In this document: piece by piece, positions 52,187-61,423 of the stretch | How the letters are laid out: each line of letters starts with the position of its first letter | How positions within the stretch are numbered: the first letter of the stretch is position 1 | Origin: Propioniciclava coleopterorum | GTDB lineage: Bacteria; Actinomycetota; Actinomycetes; Propionibacteriales; Propionibacteriaceae | NCBI RefSeq assembly: GCF_011393335.1 | Contig: NZ_CP049865.1 | Coordinates: 1,692,722-1,756,721 of the forward strand | DNA: 64,000 nucleotides | Direction of reading: 5' to 3' | The notes under the pieces: model-generated | Told to the model about the DNA's origin: nothing | Database searches by the model: none | What the model saw: only the letters and a program-made list of their open reading frames with translations | Program-made: the position numbers and the translations under genes

Positions 52187-52415
52187 GGAAGGCGATTTCC
52201 CCGGCGGGATCTGCCCCGCCACAAGGCATTCGGGGATCCATCGCGGTTTCTCAGGATTCTTTCAGGGTGGTTGTGAGTCCCTTCCGACTTATCCACAGAA
52301 ATCGTGGAAATGCGGCGGTTGTCCACATTCGAATGGTGGACAACTGGCGCGAAAGGGGCGGCGTTCCTTAGAGTCGGGCTCGTCCCACACCCCCGGACGA
52401 CGAGGACCCACCCCC
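52187..52415 (+). promoter_or_regulatory. Promoter region of the tad operon with clustered DnaA-box-like sites
   Basis: 229 bases, no ORF. TTATCCACA (52289-52297), TTGTCCACA (52319-52327) and an inverted GGTGGACAA (52335-52343) lie within 55 bases; the latter two form a dyad GTTGTCCAC (52318-52326) / GTGGACAAC (52336-52344) around ATTCGAATG. TTGTCCACA is the preferred actinobacterial DnaA box. The dyad may be the operator of the tad operon. Confidence 0.5.
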
Positions 52416-53042
52416 ATGGATGCTCACCCTTCGCCACCTTCGCGACCCCTCGTGAGGCTGCGCCGCAGCCCCGCCTGGCTGGCCTTCGGCGTGGTGGCCG
52501 TGTGCCTGGGCGGATTGTTGTCCGCATTCGTGTATCTGAATGCGGTCGAATCCCAGCCGGTTCTTCGGGTGAATCGCACCGTGTACCGGGGCGAGGTGTT
52601 GGCGGCCGCCGATCTCGATGTTGTGCAGGTGGGATCGGGCCTCGACCTGCGCACCGTGCCCGATCGCCGCATCGGGGAAGTGGTCGGCCAGGCGGCCATC
52701 ACCGACATTCCCGCCGGGTCGCTGCTGATCGACGGAACGTGGGGTGCGGCCGCCCAGCCGACCGGCGTGGCACGCGTGGGCGTCCGGCTGAGCCCGGGCC
52801 GGTTCCCGGGCGGAGACCTGCGGCCGGGCACGCCGTTCCTGATGGTGGCGTTGCCCGAGGCGGCCGCCGCGCCCGCCGACCTGCCGGCCAGCGTTGCGGC
52901 GACGCTGGTCGCGGCCCCGGCGGCGCAGCCGGACGGCTCGCTGGCCTTCGACCTGTACGTGCCCACCGAGCAGGCCGAACTCGTCAGCCGATTGGCCGCC
53001 GCCGACCGGATCTCGCTGGTCCAGCAGGGGAGCAACCGGTGA
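52416..53042 (+). CDS. SAF-domain protein, RcpC/CpaB-like Tad pilus component
   Basis: 208 residues. One N-terminal membrane segment (WLAFGVVAVCLGGLLSAFVY) followed by a SAF domain (VYRGEVLAAADLDVVQVGSG, DIPAGSLLIDGTW), as in RcpC/CpaB of Tad systems. First gene of the pilus operon; start ATG 52416 with weak ribosome site. It overlaps the next gene by 4 bp (GTGA). Confidence 0.8.
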   Translation: MDAHPSPPSRPLVRLRRSPAWLAFGVVAVCLGGLLSAFVYLNAVESQPVLRVNRTVYRGEVLAAADLDVVQVGSGLDLRTVPDRRIGEVVGQAAITDIPAGSLLIDGTWGAAAQPTGVARVGVRLSPGRFPGGDLRPGTPFLMVALPEAAAAPADLPASVAATLVAAPAAQPDGSLAFDLYVPTEQAELVSRLAAADRISLVQQGSNR

Positions 53043-53806
53043 GCGCCGTGGTCCTGGCCGGGGCCAGCGGTGCGCCCGGCGTGACCACCACAGCGCTCGG
53101 CCTCACGCTCGCCTGGCCCGGCGACTGCCTCCTCGTGGACGCCGATCGCTCGGCGCCGCAGACGCTGCTCGCGGGCTACCTGCAGGGTCAGGCGGCGACG
53201 GCCGGGCTGGAGGCGGTGCTGCAGGCGCACCGGGAACGGACGCCGCTGGCGGAGGCCCTCGACGGGGCGATTCGCCCGATCCCCGGGCCCCCGGGCGACG
53301 CGGGACGTCGCGGCTTCCTCCCAGGGTTCAGCCACCTCGGCGCCGTGGACCTGTTCGACCAGGCGTGGCAGCCACTGCTCGCCGAGTTCGCGGCCCAGGA
53401 CCGCGACGTCGTCATCGACGCCGGACGCACCGGCCACCGCGGCCTGCCCGAGGCCCTGCTGCGGGACGCCGGGCTGGTCGCGCTGGTGTGCCGGACGTCG
53501 CTGATCGGGTTGGCGGGCGCCCGGCTCCACCTCGCGGCGCTGCTCGACCACGGGCCCCTCGACCGGGTCGGCCTGATCCTCGTGGGGCCCGGGCGTCCGT
53601 ACCCGGCGGCCGAAGTGGCCGAGCAGTTCGGCGTCCCGGTGCTGGCGGAGATCGCCTGGGACCCGGCCTCGGCCGACGACCTGCACGCCGGCCACGCGTC
53701 CATGGGTAGACGTTGGCCCCGCGGTGCGCTCGCGCGCTCGTTTGCACGGGCGGCCACCCGCCTGCACGCGGCGACCCGGCGCGAGGAAGTCCGGGTGGCG
53801 CCATGA
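53039..53806 (+). CDS. ParA/MinD-like ATPase, TadZ/CpaE type
   Basis: 255 residues. The N-terminus VLAGASGAPGVTTTALGLTL is a degenerate Walker A (the deviant lysine of KGGxGK-T is replaced), followed by CLLVDADRSAPQTLLAGYLQ and DRDVVIDAGRTGHRGLPEAL (Walker B-like). TadZ proteins localise the pilus machine and often have degenerate ATP sites. GTG start overlaps the SAF gene; stop overlaps the TadA gene. Confidence 0.8.
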   Translation: MSAVVLAGASGAPGVTTTALGLTLAWPGDCLLVDADRSAPQTLLAGYLQGQAATAGLEAVLQAHRERTPLAEALDGAIRPIPGPPGDAGRRGFLPGFSHLGAVDLFDQAWQPLLAEFAAQDRDVVIDAGRTGHRGLPEALLRDAGLVALVCRTSLIGLAGARLHLAALLDHGPLDRVGLILVGPGRPYPAAEVAEQFGVPVLAEIAWDPASADDLHAGHASMGRRWPRGALARSFARAATRLHAATRREEVRVAP

Positions 53807-55215
53807 CCGAGACCGGGATGCGCAGGCTCGCCGACGTGCCGCTGCTGCAGGCGGTCCCCGCCTTCACCGTCTCCCTCGCCGAGGCCCGACGGGTGGTCGC
53901 GCCGCTGCCCGCGGACGAGGTTGATTGGGGCCTCGTCGTCGCCCTGCGGCGCCGGGCGTCGGACCAGGTGGCAGAGGCGGCCCTCGAGCACGCCGAGCGC
54001 ACGGGCGTGCCGCTCGGCGACGCCGACCGCCGGCTGATGGCCCGCTCGGTGCTGCGGGAGGTCGTCCGCGGGCACGCCGAGGAGCGCAGCAGGCTCGGCG
54101 ATCTCTGGACGGTCGACCGCGAGCAGCGCTACGCGAGCGCCCTGGAGGACGCCATCTTCGGGTTCGGGCGCATGCAGCCCCTGTTCGAGCTCGCGGGCGC
54201 CGAGAACATCGAGATCCACGGCCACGACAGCGTGGTCGCACAGTACGGCGACGGCCACCGCGAGGCGCTGCCGCCCGTCGCGGACAGCGACGAGGAACTC
54301 GTGGAGGCGGTGCGCTTCCTCGGCGAGTCGGTGAGCCCGCCGCGTCCGTTCGACGACGCCCACCCGACGATGACGCTCGCCCTGGGCGACTCGCACCGCC
54401 TGCACGCGATCGGCTTCGGCCTGTCGTACCGGCCCTCGATCACGATCCGCCAGCACATCCTGACCTCGATCACCCTGCCCGAACTCGTGGACGGCGGCAT
54501 GCTGCCCGATGAGGTGGGCCGCCTGCTCCACGCCGCGGTGCTGGGGCGCAAGTCGATCGTGATCGCCGGCGACCAGGGCGCGGGCAAGACCACCCTGCTG
54601 CGGGCCCTGATCGCCTCGATCCCCGAGAACGAGCGCTTCGGCACCCTCGAGACCGACTACGAACTCCTCACCCACCTGCAGCCCGGCCGGCGCAACATCC
54701 TGGCCCTGCAGGCGCGCGTCGGGCTCGGGGAGGTCGCCGACGGGCGGCACCTCGGCGAGTTCAGCGTCGCGGAGCTCATCCCCGAGGCGCTGCGGCAGAA
54801 CCTGTCGCGCCTCATCGTCGGCGAGGTGCGCGGCGCGGAGGCGGGCGCGATGTTCGAAGCGATGCAGTCCGGAGCCGGAACGATGAGCACGACCCACTCG
54901 CATTCCGCGGACTCCACGATCGACCGGCTGGCCGCGCGCGTCGCCCAGGGCGGCGTCCTGACGGTGGGGGAGGCGTACCGCCAGATCGCGCACCACGTCG
55001 CGCTGATCGTCCACGTCCGGCTGCAGGACGACACCTGGCGCGGTGGTGTCCGCACCCGCGCGGTGTCCGAGGTCGTGGCCCTGACCGGCGCCCTGGAGAA
55101 CGACCGCCCGGTCACGCACCGTGTCTACGACGCCGATCTGGCGCCGACCCTCAACGCGGAGACCCGGCTCTGGGCCGATCTGGAGCCATTCTGGGCCGAC
55201 TGGAGGGGTCGATGA
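53803..55215 (+). CDS. tadA: Tad pilus assembly ATPase (TadA/CpaF)
   Basis: 470 residues of the type II/IV secretion ATPase family. Walker A IAGDQGAGKTTLLRALI near residue 255, the Asp box (GTLETDYELL) and Walker B-like LIVGEVRGAEAGAMFEAMQS GAG, His box STTHSHSADSTIDRLA. It powers polymerisation and retraction of the pilin fibre. Overlaps both neighbours by 4 bp (ATGA), so strictly coupled. Confidence 0.95.
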   Translation: MTETGMRRLADVPLLQAVPAFTVSLAEARRVVAPLPADEVDWGLVVALRRRASDQVAEAALEHAERTGVPLGDADRRLMARSVLREVVRGHAEERSRLGDLWTVDREQRYASALEDAIFGFGRMQPLFELAGAENIEIHGHDSVVAQYGDGHREALPPVADSDEELVEAVRFLGESVSPPRPFDDAHPTMTLALGDSHRLHAIGFGLSYRPSITIRQHILTSITLPELVDGGMLPDEVGRLLHAAVLGRKSIVIAGDQGAGKTTLLRALIASIPENERFGTLETDYELLTHLQPGRRNILALQARVGLGEVADGRHLGEFSVAELIPEALRQNLSRLIVGEVRGAEAGAMFEAMQSGAGTMSTTHSHSADSTIDRLAARVAQGGVLTVGEAYRQIAHHVALIVHVRLQDDTWRGGVRTRAVSEVVALTGALENDRPVTHRVYDADLAPTLNAETRLWADLEPFWADWRGR

Positions 55216-56072
55216 TCCCCCTCGGCGTGCTGGGAGTCTGCCTCGCCGTGGCCGGGGCGGTCGTGCTGGCCGCCGTCGCCGCGGGGGTGCTGGTGCAGAC
55301 GCCGGCGTCCCCATCATCCACAGGTCTGTGGACGAAGACTGTGGACAACGTCCGCGCCGTGCCGCGGCGCACCTGGGTGCTGCTCCTTCTCGCGGCCGTG
55401 TCGGCCGTCGCGGTCACCCTGTGGACCGGGTGGCCGATCATGCTCCTGATCGTCCCCGTCGCCGTGGTCGGCATCCCCGAACTGCTGCGTTCGCCGCCTC
55501 CCCGCGAGCTGGAGCTGCTCGAGGCCCTCGATCGCTGGGTGCGGGGGCTGGCCGCCACGATGGGGGCGGGCCGGTCGATCACCGACGCGTTGCGCGCCGG
55601 TGCGCGCAACGCCCCCGACCAGCTCCGCGAGCCGTTGGTCAGGCTCGTGCAGCGCCTCGACGACCGCTGGCCGGCGCCGACCGCACTGCTCGCGATGGCG
55701 GACGACCTCGCCTCGCCGGACGCCGACGCGGTGATCGCCAGCCTGGTGCTGGCGGTCCAGCGCGGCGGGCAGGGCGCCGTCGCCACCCTGGCCGCCCTCG
55801 CCGACTCGATCCAGGACCGGCTCCGGGTCATGCGCGAGGTGGAGGCGGAGCGCGCCAAGCCGCGGTACGTCGTCCGGCAGGTCACGCTCATCACCCTGGT
55901 CGTGCTCACCGCGGCGGCGCTGTTCGGACGCGAGTTCTTCCGGCCCTACGGGACGCCGGCGGGGCAGGTCGCCCTGGTCGCGCTCGTCGCCCTGTACGCC
56001 GGCTCGCTACTGCGCCTGCGGCGCATGACCATCCCGCGGCAGCGCGCCCGCATCCTGCGGAGCCGGCCATGA
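55212..56072 (+). CDS. tadB: Tad inner-membrane platform protein (TadB-like)
   Basis: 286 residues. Two N-terminal membrane segments, the T2SSF (GspF) domain (ALDRWVRGLAATMGAGRSIT, GQGAVATLAALADSIQDRLR) and two C-terminal segments. It forms the membrane platform on which TadA acts, together with the next gene. The coding region contains TGTGGACAA (55340-55348) and related 9-mers. Start ATGA overlap with tadA. Confidence 0.88.
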   Translation: MIPLGVLGVCLAVAGAVVLAAVAAGVLVQTPASPSSTGLWTKTVDNVRAVPRRTWVLLLLAAVSAVAVTLWTGWPIMLLIVPVAVVGIPELLRSPPPRELELLEALDRWVRGLAATMGAGRSITDALRAGARNAPDQLREPLVRLVQRLDDRWPAPTALLAMADDLASPDADAVIASLVLAVQRGGQGAVATLAALADSIQDRLRVMREVEAERAKPRYVVRQVTLITLVVLTAAALFGREFFRPYGTPAGQVALVALVALYAGSLLRLRRMTIPRQRARILRSRP

Positions 56073-56944
56073 ACGGGGCGGCGATGGTGCTGCCCGGCGT
56101 CCTCGTGGCGCTGGGGCTCGTGGCCTGCGTCCTCGCCTTCCGCCCCCAGCATCCGCGGCTGGCGGACGCCCTCGGCGCGCTTGACGTGGCGACCGCTCCC
56201 AGCGCCGCGCCGGCTGTCGGCCTCGACCGGCTGGGTGCCTGGTGGGTGCGGATGCGGGGTGTCGCCGCCGACGGCACGCGGTCGCGCCAGCTCGCGCTGA
56301 CCGGGCGGTCGCTCACCCGGCACTACGCGCACAAGCTCGTCGGCCTGGGTGTCGGCTTCGCGGTCCCGATCGTCGTCGGCGCGGCGCTGTGGTTCGCGGC
56401 CGGCGTGGTGCCCACAGTCCCGCTGCTCGCCTCGGTCGCCGGCGCCGCCCTCGGCTTCCTCTGGCCCGACCTGCGGCTCCGCGGGGCGGACCGCACGATC
56501 GCCGACGATGCGGGCGAGGCGCTGCTGACGTACTTCGACCTGGTCACGCTGGAGCGGCTGGCGAACCGCTCGGCGATCCAGTCGCTCCACGCCGCGGCGG
56601 AACTGTCGGACACGCCGGTGTTCCGATGGATCCGTCGCGTCCTCGACCGGGCGCGCCTCGAACAGCGCGCCCCCTACGGCGACCTCAAGGCGCTCGCACG
56701 CCGGCTCGATCTCCCGGCGCTGGCCGACCTGGCCGACGTGATGCGACTCGACGAGTCGGGAGCGTCCCTGGCCACCACGCTGCGCGCCCGCGTCCGGGAG
56801 TTGCGCGACGCGCACCTCACGCAGGCCAAGGTCGCGGCCACACAGCTCTCCGAGCGCATGACCCTGTGGATGGTGCTGCCCAGCCTCGTCCTGGGCCTGT
56901 TCTTCCTCGTCCCCCCGCTGCTGACCCTGGCGGCCGCCGGCTGA
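56069..56944 (+). CDS. tadC: Tad inner-membrane platform protein (TadC-like)
   Basis: 291 residues, the second T2SSF-family platform protein: four membrane segments with the GspF-type cytoplasmic helices (GEALLTYFDLVTLERLANRS, LADLADVMRLDESGASLATT). Overlaps tadB by 4 bp. After it there is a 92-base gap before the pilin gene, the only real gap in the operon. Confidence 0.87.
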   Translation: MNGAAMVLPGVLVALGLVACVLAFRPQHPRLADALGALDVATAPSAAPAVGLDRLGAWWVRMRGVAADGTRSRQLALTGRSLTRHYAHKLVGLGVGFAVPIVVGAALWFAAGVVPTVPLLASVAGAALGFLWPDLRLRGADRTIADDAGEALLTYFDLVTLERLANRSAIQSLHAAAELSDTPVFRWIRRVLDRARLEQRAPYGDLKALARRLDLPALADLADVMRLDESGASLATTLRARVRELRDAHLTQAKVAATQLSERMTLWMVLPSLVLGLFFLVPPLLTLAAAG

Positions 56945-57036
56945 GCCCCGCGCAGGCCAGCGGCGGCCCAGCGACACCCCGACCGAGCACCACCCAACCC
57001 CGAACCGAGCACCACCCACACCCCAAGGAGAGATCA

Positions 57037-57234
57037 ATGAAGACCTACCTCTACCTGCTGATCGGACTGACCCTCGACCTGGCCCACCGCGGCCGCAGGC
57101 TCCGCGACGAGCGCGGGGTCTCGCAGTCGACCGAGCAGGCGATCCTGCTGGCGTGCGCCGCCGCCGTCGCGCTCGCGATCGTCGGCGTCGTGACCGCGCT
57201 GGTCCAGTCGAAGCTGGCCGCGATCCCGAAATGA
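57037..57234 (+). CDS. Flp-like small pilin candidate
   Basis: 65 residues: a charged leader (LRDERGVSQSTEQ) followed by one hydrophobic helix (AILLACAAAVALAIVGVVTA), the layout of Flp/Tad pilins, with a Glu five residues into the mature helix as in Flp. Strong ribosome site AAGGAGAG. It has the only separate ribosome site in the operon, fitting a highly made major pilin. ATGA overlap with the next gene. Confidence 0.72.
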   Translation: MKTYLYLLIGLTLDLAHRGRRLRDERGVSQSTEQAILLACAAAVALAIVGVVTALVQSKLAAIPK

Positions 57235-57602
57235 CCCGCCGGGACGAGCGGGGCGTCACGGACTCCGTCCAGTGGGCGATCCTGCTGCCGGCCGTCCTGC
57301 TCAGCGTCCTGGGCATCATCCAGGTGGGCCTGTGGGCGCACGGCCGGACCGTCGCGACCAACGCGGCCGTGGCCGCCGCGGAGCGGGCAGCGCTGTACCG
57401 AGCGTCGACGGCGGACGCCCGGGCGACGGCCGCCCGGGTGGCCCAGCACGGCGGCCTGGTCGACCTCGAGGTGTCGCTGGTCGAGTCCGCCGACCAGATC
57501 ACGGTGCGCGTGGCGGGCCGCATGCCGACCTTCTTCGATCTCGGCCAGACCCGGGTCGAGGAACAGGCCTCGCGACCGCGGGAGCGGGTGACGCGGCCAT
57601 GA
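57231..57602 (+). CDS. TadE-like pseudopilin
   Basis: 123 residues. DERGVTDSVQWAILLPAVLL SVLGIIQVGLW is the TadE-type type IV pilin-like N-terminus, followed by a small extracytoplasmic domain. TadE/TadF minor pilins initiate or modify the fibre. Coupled to both neighbours by 4-bp overlaps. Confidence 0.82.
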   Translation: MTRRDERGVTDSVQWAILLPAVLLSVLGIIQVGLWAHGRTVATNAAVAAAERAALYRASTADARATAARVAQHGGLVDLEVSLVESADQITVRVAGRMPTFFDLGQTRVEEQASRPRERVTRP

Positions 57603-58249
57603 CTCCGCTTGCCAGCCGGCCTCGGCTGCCGTTGCCCGCGCACGCGGCCCGCCCCGCGCGCGGTCGCGCCGGTATCGGTGAGGTCGGCCCGCGTGATCGA
57701 CCCGCCACCTCGAGGTACCGGAGCGGGCTCCCCTTCGCCCCCAGGCACGGCAAGGAGCGCCCGTTCCTCGGAGTCCTCGCGGGCCGCCGCCAGTGGTTCG
57801 ATCGGCCGCGGCGCCGCAGGTGCCCACGCCGCGACGAGCGGGGCGCCGCGGCGGTGGAGTTCGCCGTGGTGGTTCCCGCGCTCCTGCTGATCGCCGGGCT
57901 GCTGATCGGCGCGGGACGGCTCGCCAACGCCCAGGTGGCCGTCCAGCAGTGGGCCGACTCGAGCGCCCGCACGGCGTCGCTGGCCCGCGACGCCGCCACG
58001 GCGCAGTCCCAGGCCCGCGCCGTGATCGCGAGCGACGCCGCGGCGTCCGGCGTTCGGTGTCGTCCCGGCTGGACGCTCGAGTTGGACACCTCCGCGTTCG
58101 CCCGGCCGGTGGGCACCCCCGGCGTGGTCCGCGCGAGCGTCGTGTGTCCCATCCCCCTGGCCGACCTGCTGGTCCCGGGGTTCCCCGGCTCGGTGTCCGT
58201 GCGGGCCGAGTCCAGTTCCACGCTCGATCGCTACCGAGGGAGACGATGA
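57599..58249 (+). CDS. TadE/TadF-like minor pilin with long N-terminal extension
   Basis: 216 residues. The pilin-type helix (RDERGAAAVEFAVVVPALLL IAGLLIG) starts only at about residue 78; the preceding Arg/Pro-rich stretch is unusually long for a TadE. An internal start nearer the helix is possible, but the ATG at 57599 overlaps the previous stop, which favours it. Two cysteines in the C-terminal domain (VRCRPGW, VVCPIPL) may form a disulfide. Confidence 0.75.
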   Translation: MTPLASRPRLPLPAHAARPARGRAGIGEVGPRDRPATSRYRSGLPFAPRHGKERPFLGVLAGRRQWFDRPRRRRCPRRDERGAAAVEFAVVVPALLLIAGLLIGAGRLANAQVAVQQWADSSARTASLARDAATAQSQARAVIASDAAASGVRCRPGWTLELDTSAFARPVGTPGVVRASVVCPIPLADLLVPGFPGSVSVRAESSSTLDRYRGRR

Positions 58250-61200
58250 TGCTGCGTCGCATCCTGGCCGCCGCCACACTGCTCGTGCTGGTGATCGCAC
58301 CGCCGCTGGTGCTGCTCCGCGTGGGGTTCACCGACGTCGGAGCCATCACCGTGTGGACCGTCTCGGACGTCCGGATCCTCCTGCTCCTCCTCACCGCGCT
58401 CGCCTGGGCGGCCTGGGCGTGGTGGGCGCTGGCCGTGGCGATCGAGGCCGCGTCCCTGGTGGGGCGGCGTCCGCGGCTGCGGCTGCCGGCGCTGTCGCTC
58501 CCGCGTGCCCTGGCGGCGACGCTGCTCGCCGCGGCCTTCGCCTCGGCGGCGCCCGCGGCCCACGCCGCTCCGGCGCCTGCTCCCGCGGTCGTTCAGGCCG
58601 CGCGCGTGCTCGAGCAGCCGGTGGCCGGCCCCGAGGCCGCCGGCTCGCTCGTCCACCTGGTCCGGGCCGGAGACGACCTGTGGTCCCTCGCCGCCCACTA
58701 CTACGGCGACGGGACGCAGTGGCGACAGATCGTGGCCGCCAACCCGGCCCTGGCCACCGACCCGCTGGCGCCCCTGGTCGTCGGGGAGAAGCTGATCATC
58801 GCCGACCCCGTGCGGCTGGTGACCGTCCAGCGCGGCGACACCCTCTCCGGGATCGCCCTGCGGCACCTGGGGGACGCCCACCGCTGGCCCGAGATCCACG
58901 CTCTGAACGCCTCCCGGATCCAGGACCCCGACGTCATCGACATCGGCTGGACGCTGCGGCTGCCCTGGGTGATCGCGTCCGGGACGGGCGCCGCGGCACC
59001 GCAGGCGCCGGACGCCGGAGTGCCTGATCCGGCGCGCGAGGAGGCCGACATGGGAGACCAGAGCCAGCCTCCGCAAGAGGCGGCCGCCGCGGCCCCAGGC
59101 ACGCCTGCTCAGGGGCCCGACGCGGCCCGGGAGGAACGCGGGGCGCCCCGTGGATTGCCCGCCGAAGCGGACGTCCCCGCGGCGGAGGCCCAGGCGCCCG
59201 ATGCGGCCACGCCCGGCGAGGCGAGCACCCCGGCTGAGGCGAGCACCCCGGCCGCCGGCGTCCGCGCGCCCGACGCGGGAGCAGCCTCCGATCCGGTGCA
59301 GGGGGCGCCCGCGCCTGCTGATCTGCTCATCGCCGGGGTCACCTCGCTCGCCGCGGCCGCCATCGTGGGTGGGATCGGCCTGCAGCGCCGGCTGCAACGC
59401 CACTCCCGACCCGTGGGGCGCCGGTTCGTCCAGCCGGGGGAGGACCTCTCCCGCTACGAATCCGCGCTGCAGCAGGCGGGCGCGGGCGCCGCGGCCCTCG
59501 CCGGGGAGCGCACCACCTCCGGACGCGACGAACTCCTGGCCAGGGCGCAACGCCTGCTGGCGGACGCGTGGCGGCGTCCGGGGCAGCGCGCCGTACCGCT
59601 CGCCCGCGCCACCGTCGACGACCAGGGCGTGGCCTTCGCGTTCGCCGAACCGCCGTCCGCTGCCCCGGCGGGCTTCGCCCGGATCGGGGACACGCTGGCC
59701 ATCTCCTGGGAGCAACTCGCCGCCTCACCGGACGTCGACGGGCCGGCGGCGTTCCCCGCCCTCGTGACGCTGGGACGCGAGGCGTCGGGCGCCCACGTGA
59801 TGCTGGACGCGATGGAGTCGGGCGTCCTCGGCATCGCCTGTCGCGCGGAGCAGGGCCGCGGCGAGGTCCTCTCGGCGATCCTGATCGAGCTGGGCTGCGC
59901 CCCGTGGGCCGACGAGCTGGAGCTGCTCGTCGTCACCGGCGATCCCGACTTCGCGCGGGCGACGGCGGCCTCCCGGATCGCCACCGAGGCCGACGCCGCC
60001 GCCGCCCTCGCCCGGATCGAGACGCTCGCCCGGGCTCGGGCCGAGGGGGCCGACGGCCGTTCCTGGCGCGATCGCCGGCTCGACCCCGACCTGACCGACG
60101 CGTGGGCCCCCGTGATCGTCCTGTGGGAGCAGCCCCTTGGCGCCGACGACCTCGGGCGCCTGCGGGCGGCACTCGACGGGCGCGGCGACGGTCTCGCGGC
60201 GATCGTGGGCGTCGACGCCCCGGCCGGCGCGGCGGACTGGACCCTGACCTGGTCGCCGCCCGCCCCGGCCACCGGCGCGCCGCCGCCACCACCCCCGCTC
60301 GTCGAAGCCGGCGGCATCAGCGTCACACCCCAGGCGGTCTCCGACGACACCCGCGCCGCCGTCACCGGGCTGTTCGCCCTGGCCACCACGACCTCCACCG
60401 AACCCGCGCCCTGGTGGCCCGAGGAAGAGGCAGACATGGACATCGTCGCGATCGAACCCGCCCCCGAGGGCGCCCAACAACGCGCCGAGGTGCGGTGGAG
60501 CCGCCCCGGGTCGCTCCGGGGCGACACCCTCGCCGGCGAGCGGATCGGGCCGCGCCTGCACCTGCTGGGGCCCGTCGAGCTGACCGGCTGCGCCGGCGAC
60601 CCTCCGTCCCGGGCGCAGCGCCAGTGCGTCGAGTACTGCGCCTGGCTCCACCTGCATCCGGGCGCCTCGCCGCAGCAGATGGGCCGCTCGCTGCTCGTCG
60701 CGGAGGGCACCCGACGCTCCAACCTGAGCCGGCTGCGGACCTGGCTGGGCTCTTCGGACGCGGGGGAGTTGTACCTCCCGGATGCCTACTCCGGACGGAT
60801 CTGGCTGTCGGAGGACGTGACCTCCGACTGGGGCGACCTGCTCCTGCTCACCTCCGGCGGTCTTAACGCGCTGCCGCTCGACCGGCTCCTGGCGGCGCTG
60901 CGCCTGGTGCGGGGCGCGCCCCTGGCCGACGCGGCTCCGGGACAGTGGGGCTGGGCCGAGGAACTGCGGGCCGACGCCGGCGCGTTGATCCGCGACATCG
61001 GGGTCGTGGCCGCCCGCCGGGCGCTCGAGGACGGCGACATGGATACCGCGCGCTGGGCCGCCGGCCGCGCGCTGGTCGCCGCCCCCGACGACGAGTTGCT
61101 CATGGTGGAGCGCATCCGCACGGAGCATCGCGCCGGTCGTCCCGACGACGCGCGCCGGCTGGTCCAGCGCGTCACCCGCACCGCCCGGGCCCTCGGGCTC

Positions 61201-61269
61201 GACCTGCTGCCCGAGACCGTGGACGTGTGCCAGCAGGTCGTGGAAGGCCGCCTCCGCGCCCGCAACTGA
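58246..61269 (+). CDS. Membrane LysM protein with C-terminal BTAD-like domain, Tad operon
   Basis: 1007 residues. N-terminal membrane segments (about 5-27, 43-66, 88-108), two LysM domains (HLVRAGDDLWSLAAHYYGDG near 133; LVTVQRGDTLSGIALRHLGD near 190), a Pro/Ala-rich stretch (245-350), another membrane segment (about 355-378), a long cytoplasmic region, and at the end a winged-helix plus BTAD-like TPR region (LHPGASPQQMGRSLLVAEGT RRSNLSRLRTWLG; ARRALEDGDMDTARWAAGRA). The topology would link peptidoglycan to a cytoplasmic SARP-like regulator domain. It overlaps the pilin gene by 4 bp; ribosome site GAGGGAGACG. Known in actinobacterial Tad loci; mechanism unproven. Confidence 0.82.
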   Translation: MMLRRILAAATLLVLVIAPPLVLLRVGFTDVGAITVWTVSDVRILLLLLTALAWAAWAWWALAVAIEAASLVGRRPRLRLPALSLPRALAATLLAAAFASAAPAAHAAPAPAPAVVQAARVLEQPVAGPEAAGSLVHLVRAGDDLWSLAAHYYGDGTQWRQIVAANPALATDPLAPLVVGEKLIIADPVRLVTVQRGDTLSGIALRHLGDAHRWPEIHALNASRIQDPDVIDIGWTLRLPWVIASGTGAAAPQAPDAGVPDPAREEADMGDQSQPPQEAAAAAPGTPAQGPDAAREERGAPRGLPAEADVPAAEAQAPDAATPGEASTPAEASTPAAGVRAPDAGAASDPVQGAPAPADLLIAGVTSLAAAAIVGGIGLQRRLQRHSRPVGRRFVQPGEDLSRYESALQQAGAGAAALAGERTTSGRDELLARAQRLLADAWRRPGQRAVPLARATVDDQGVAFAFAEPPSAAPAGFARIGDTLAISWEQLAASPDVDGPAAFPALVTLGREASGAHVMLDAMESGVLGIACRAEQGRGEVLSAILIELGCAPWADELELLVVTGDPDFARATAASRIATEADAAAALARIETLARARAEGADGRSWRDRRLDPDLTDAWAPVIVLWEQPLGADDLGRLRAALDGRGDGLAAIVGVDAPAGAADWTLTWSPPAPATGAPPPPPPLVEAGGISVTPQAVSDDTRAAVTGLFALATTTSTEPAPWWPEEEADMDIVAIEPAPEGAQQRAEVRWSRPGSLRGDTLAGERIGPRLHLLGPVELTGCAGDPPSRAQRQCVEYCAWLHLHPGASPQQMGRSLLVAEGTRRSNLSRLRTWLGSSDAGELYLPDAYSGRIWLSEDVTSDWGDLLLLTSGGLNALPLDRLLAALRLVRGAPLADAAPGQWGWAEELRADAGALIRDIGVVAARRALEDGDMDTARWAAGRALVAAPDDELLMVERIRTEHRAGRPDDARRLVQRVTRTARALGLDLLPETVDVCQQVVEGRLRARN

Positions 61270-61423
61270 ACCAGTCTGACGGCGTCTGGGGCGGGACGCC
61301 GGCCGGTCCTCTGTCAGAGGGTGCAAGCGGCGTCGGGACACGCCGCCCCGACCGCTCGAGCACGCGCCGCCTGGTGCCCAGGCACTGGCCCTCGGCTCTC
61401 TCGCTCGGATCGGTGCTGTGAGC
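61270..61423. other. Gap between convergent Tad operon and cobalamin fusion gene
   Basis: 154 bases without ORF. GGCGTC ... GACGCC and GCGGCGT ... ACGCCGC short inverted pairs suggest terminators for the two convergent units. Confidence 0.4.

Noticed and set aside
52289-52344. Chromosomal replication origin
   Set aside because: Too few boxes, no dnaA/dnaN/gyrB neighbours and no AT-rich region.
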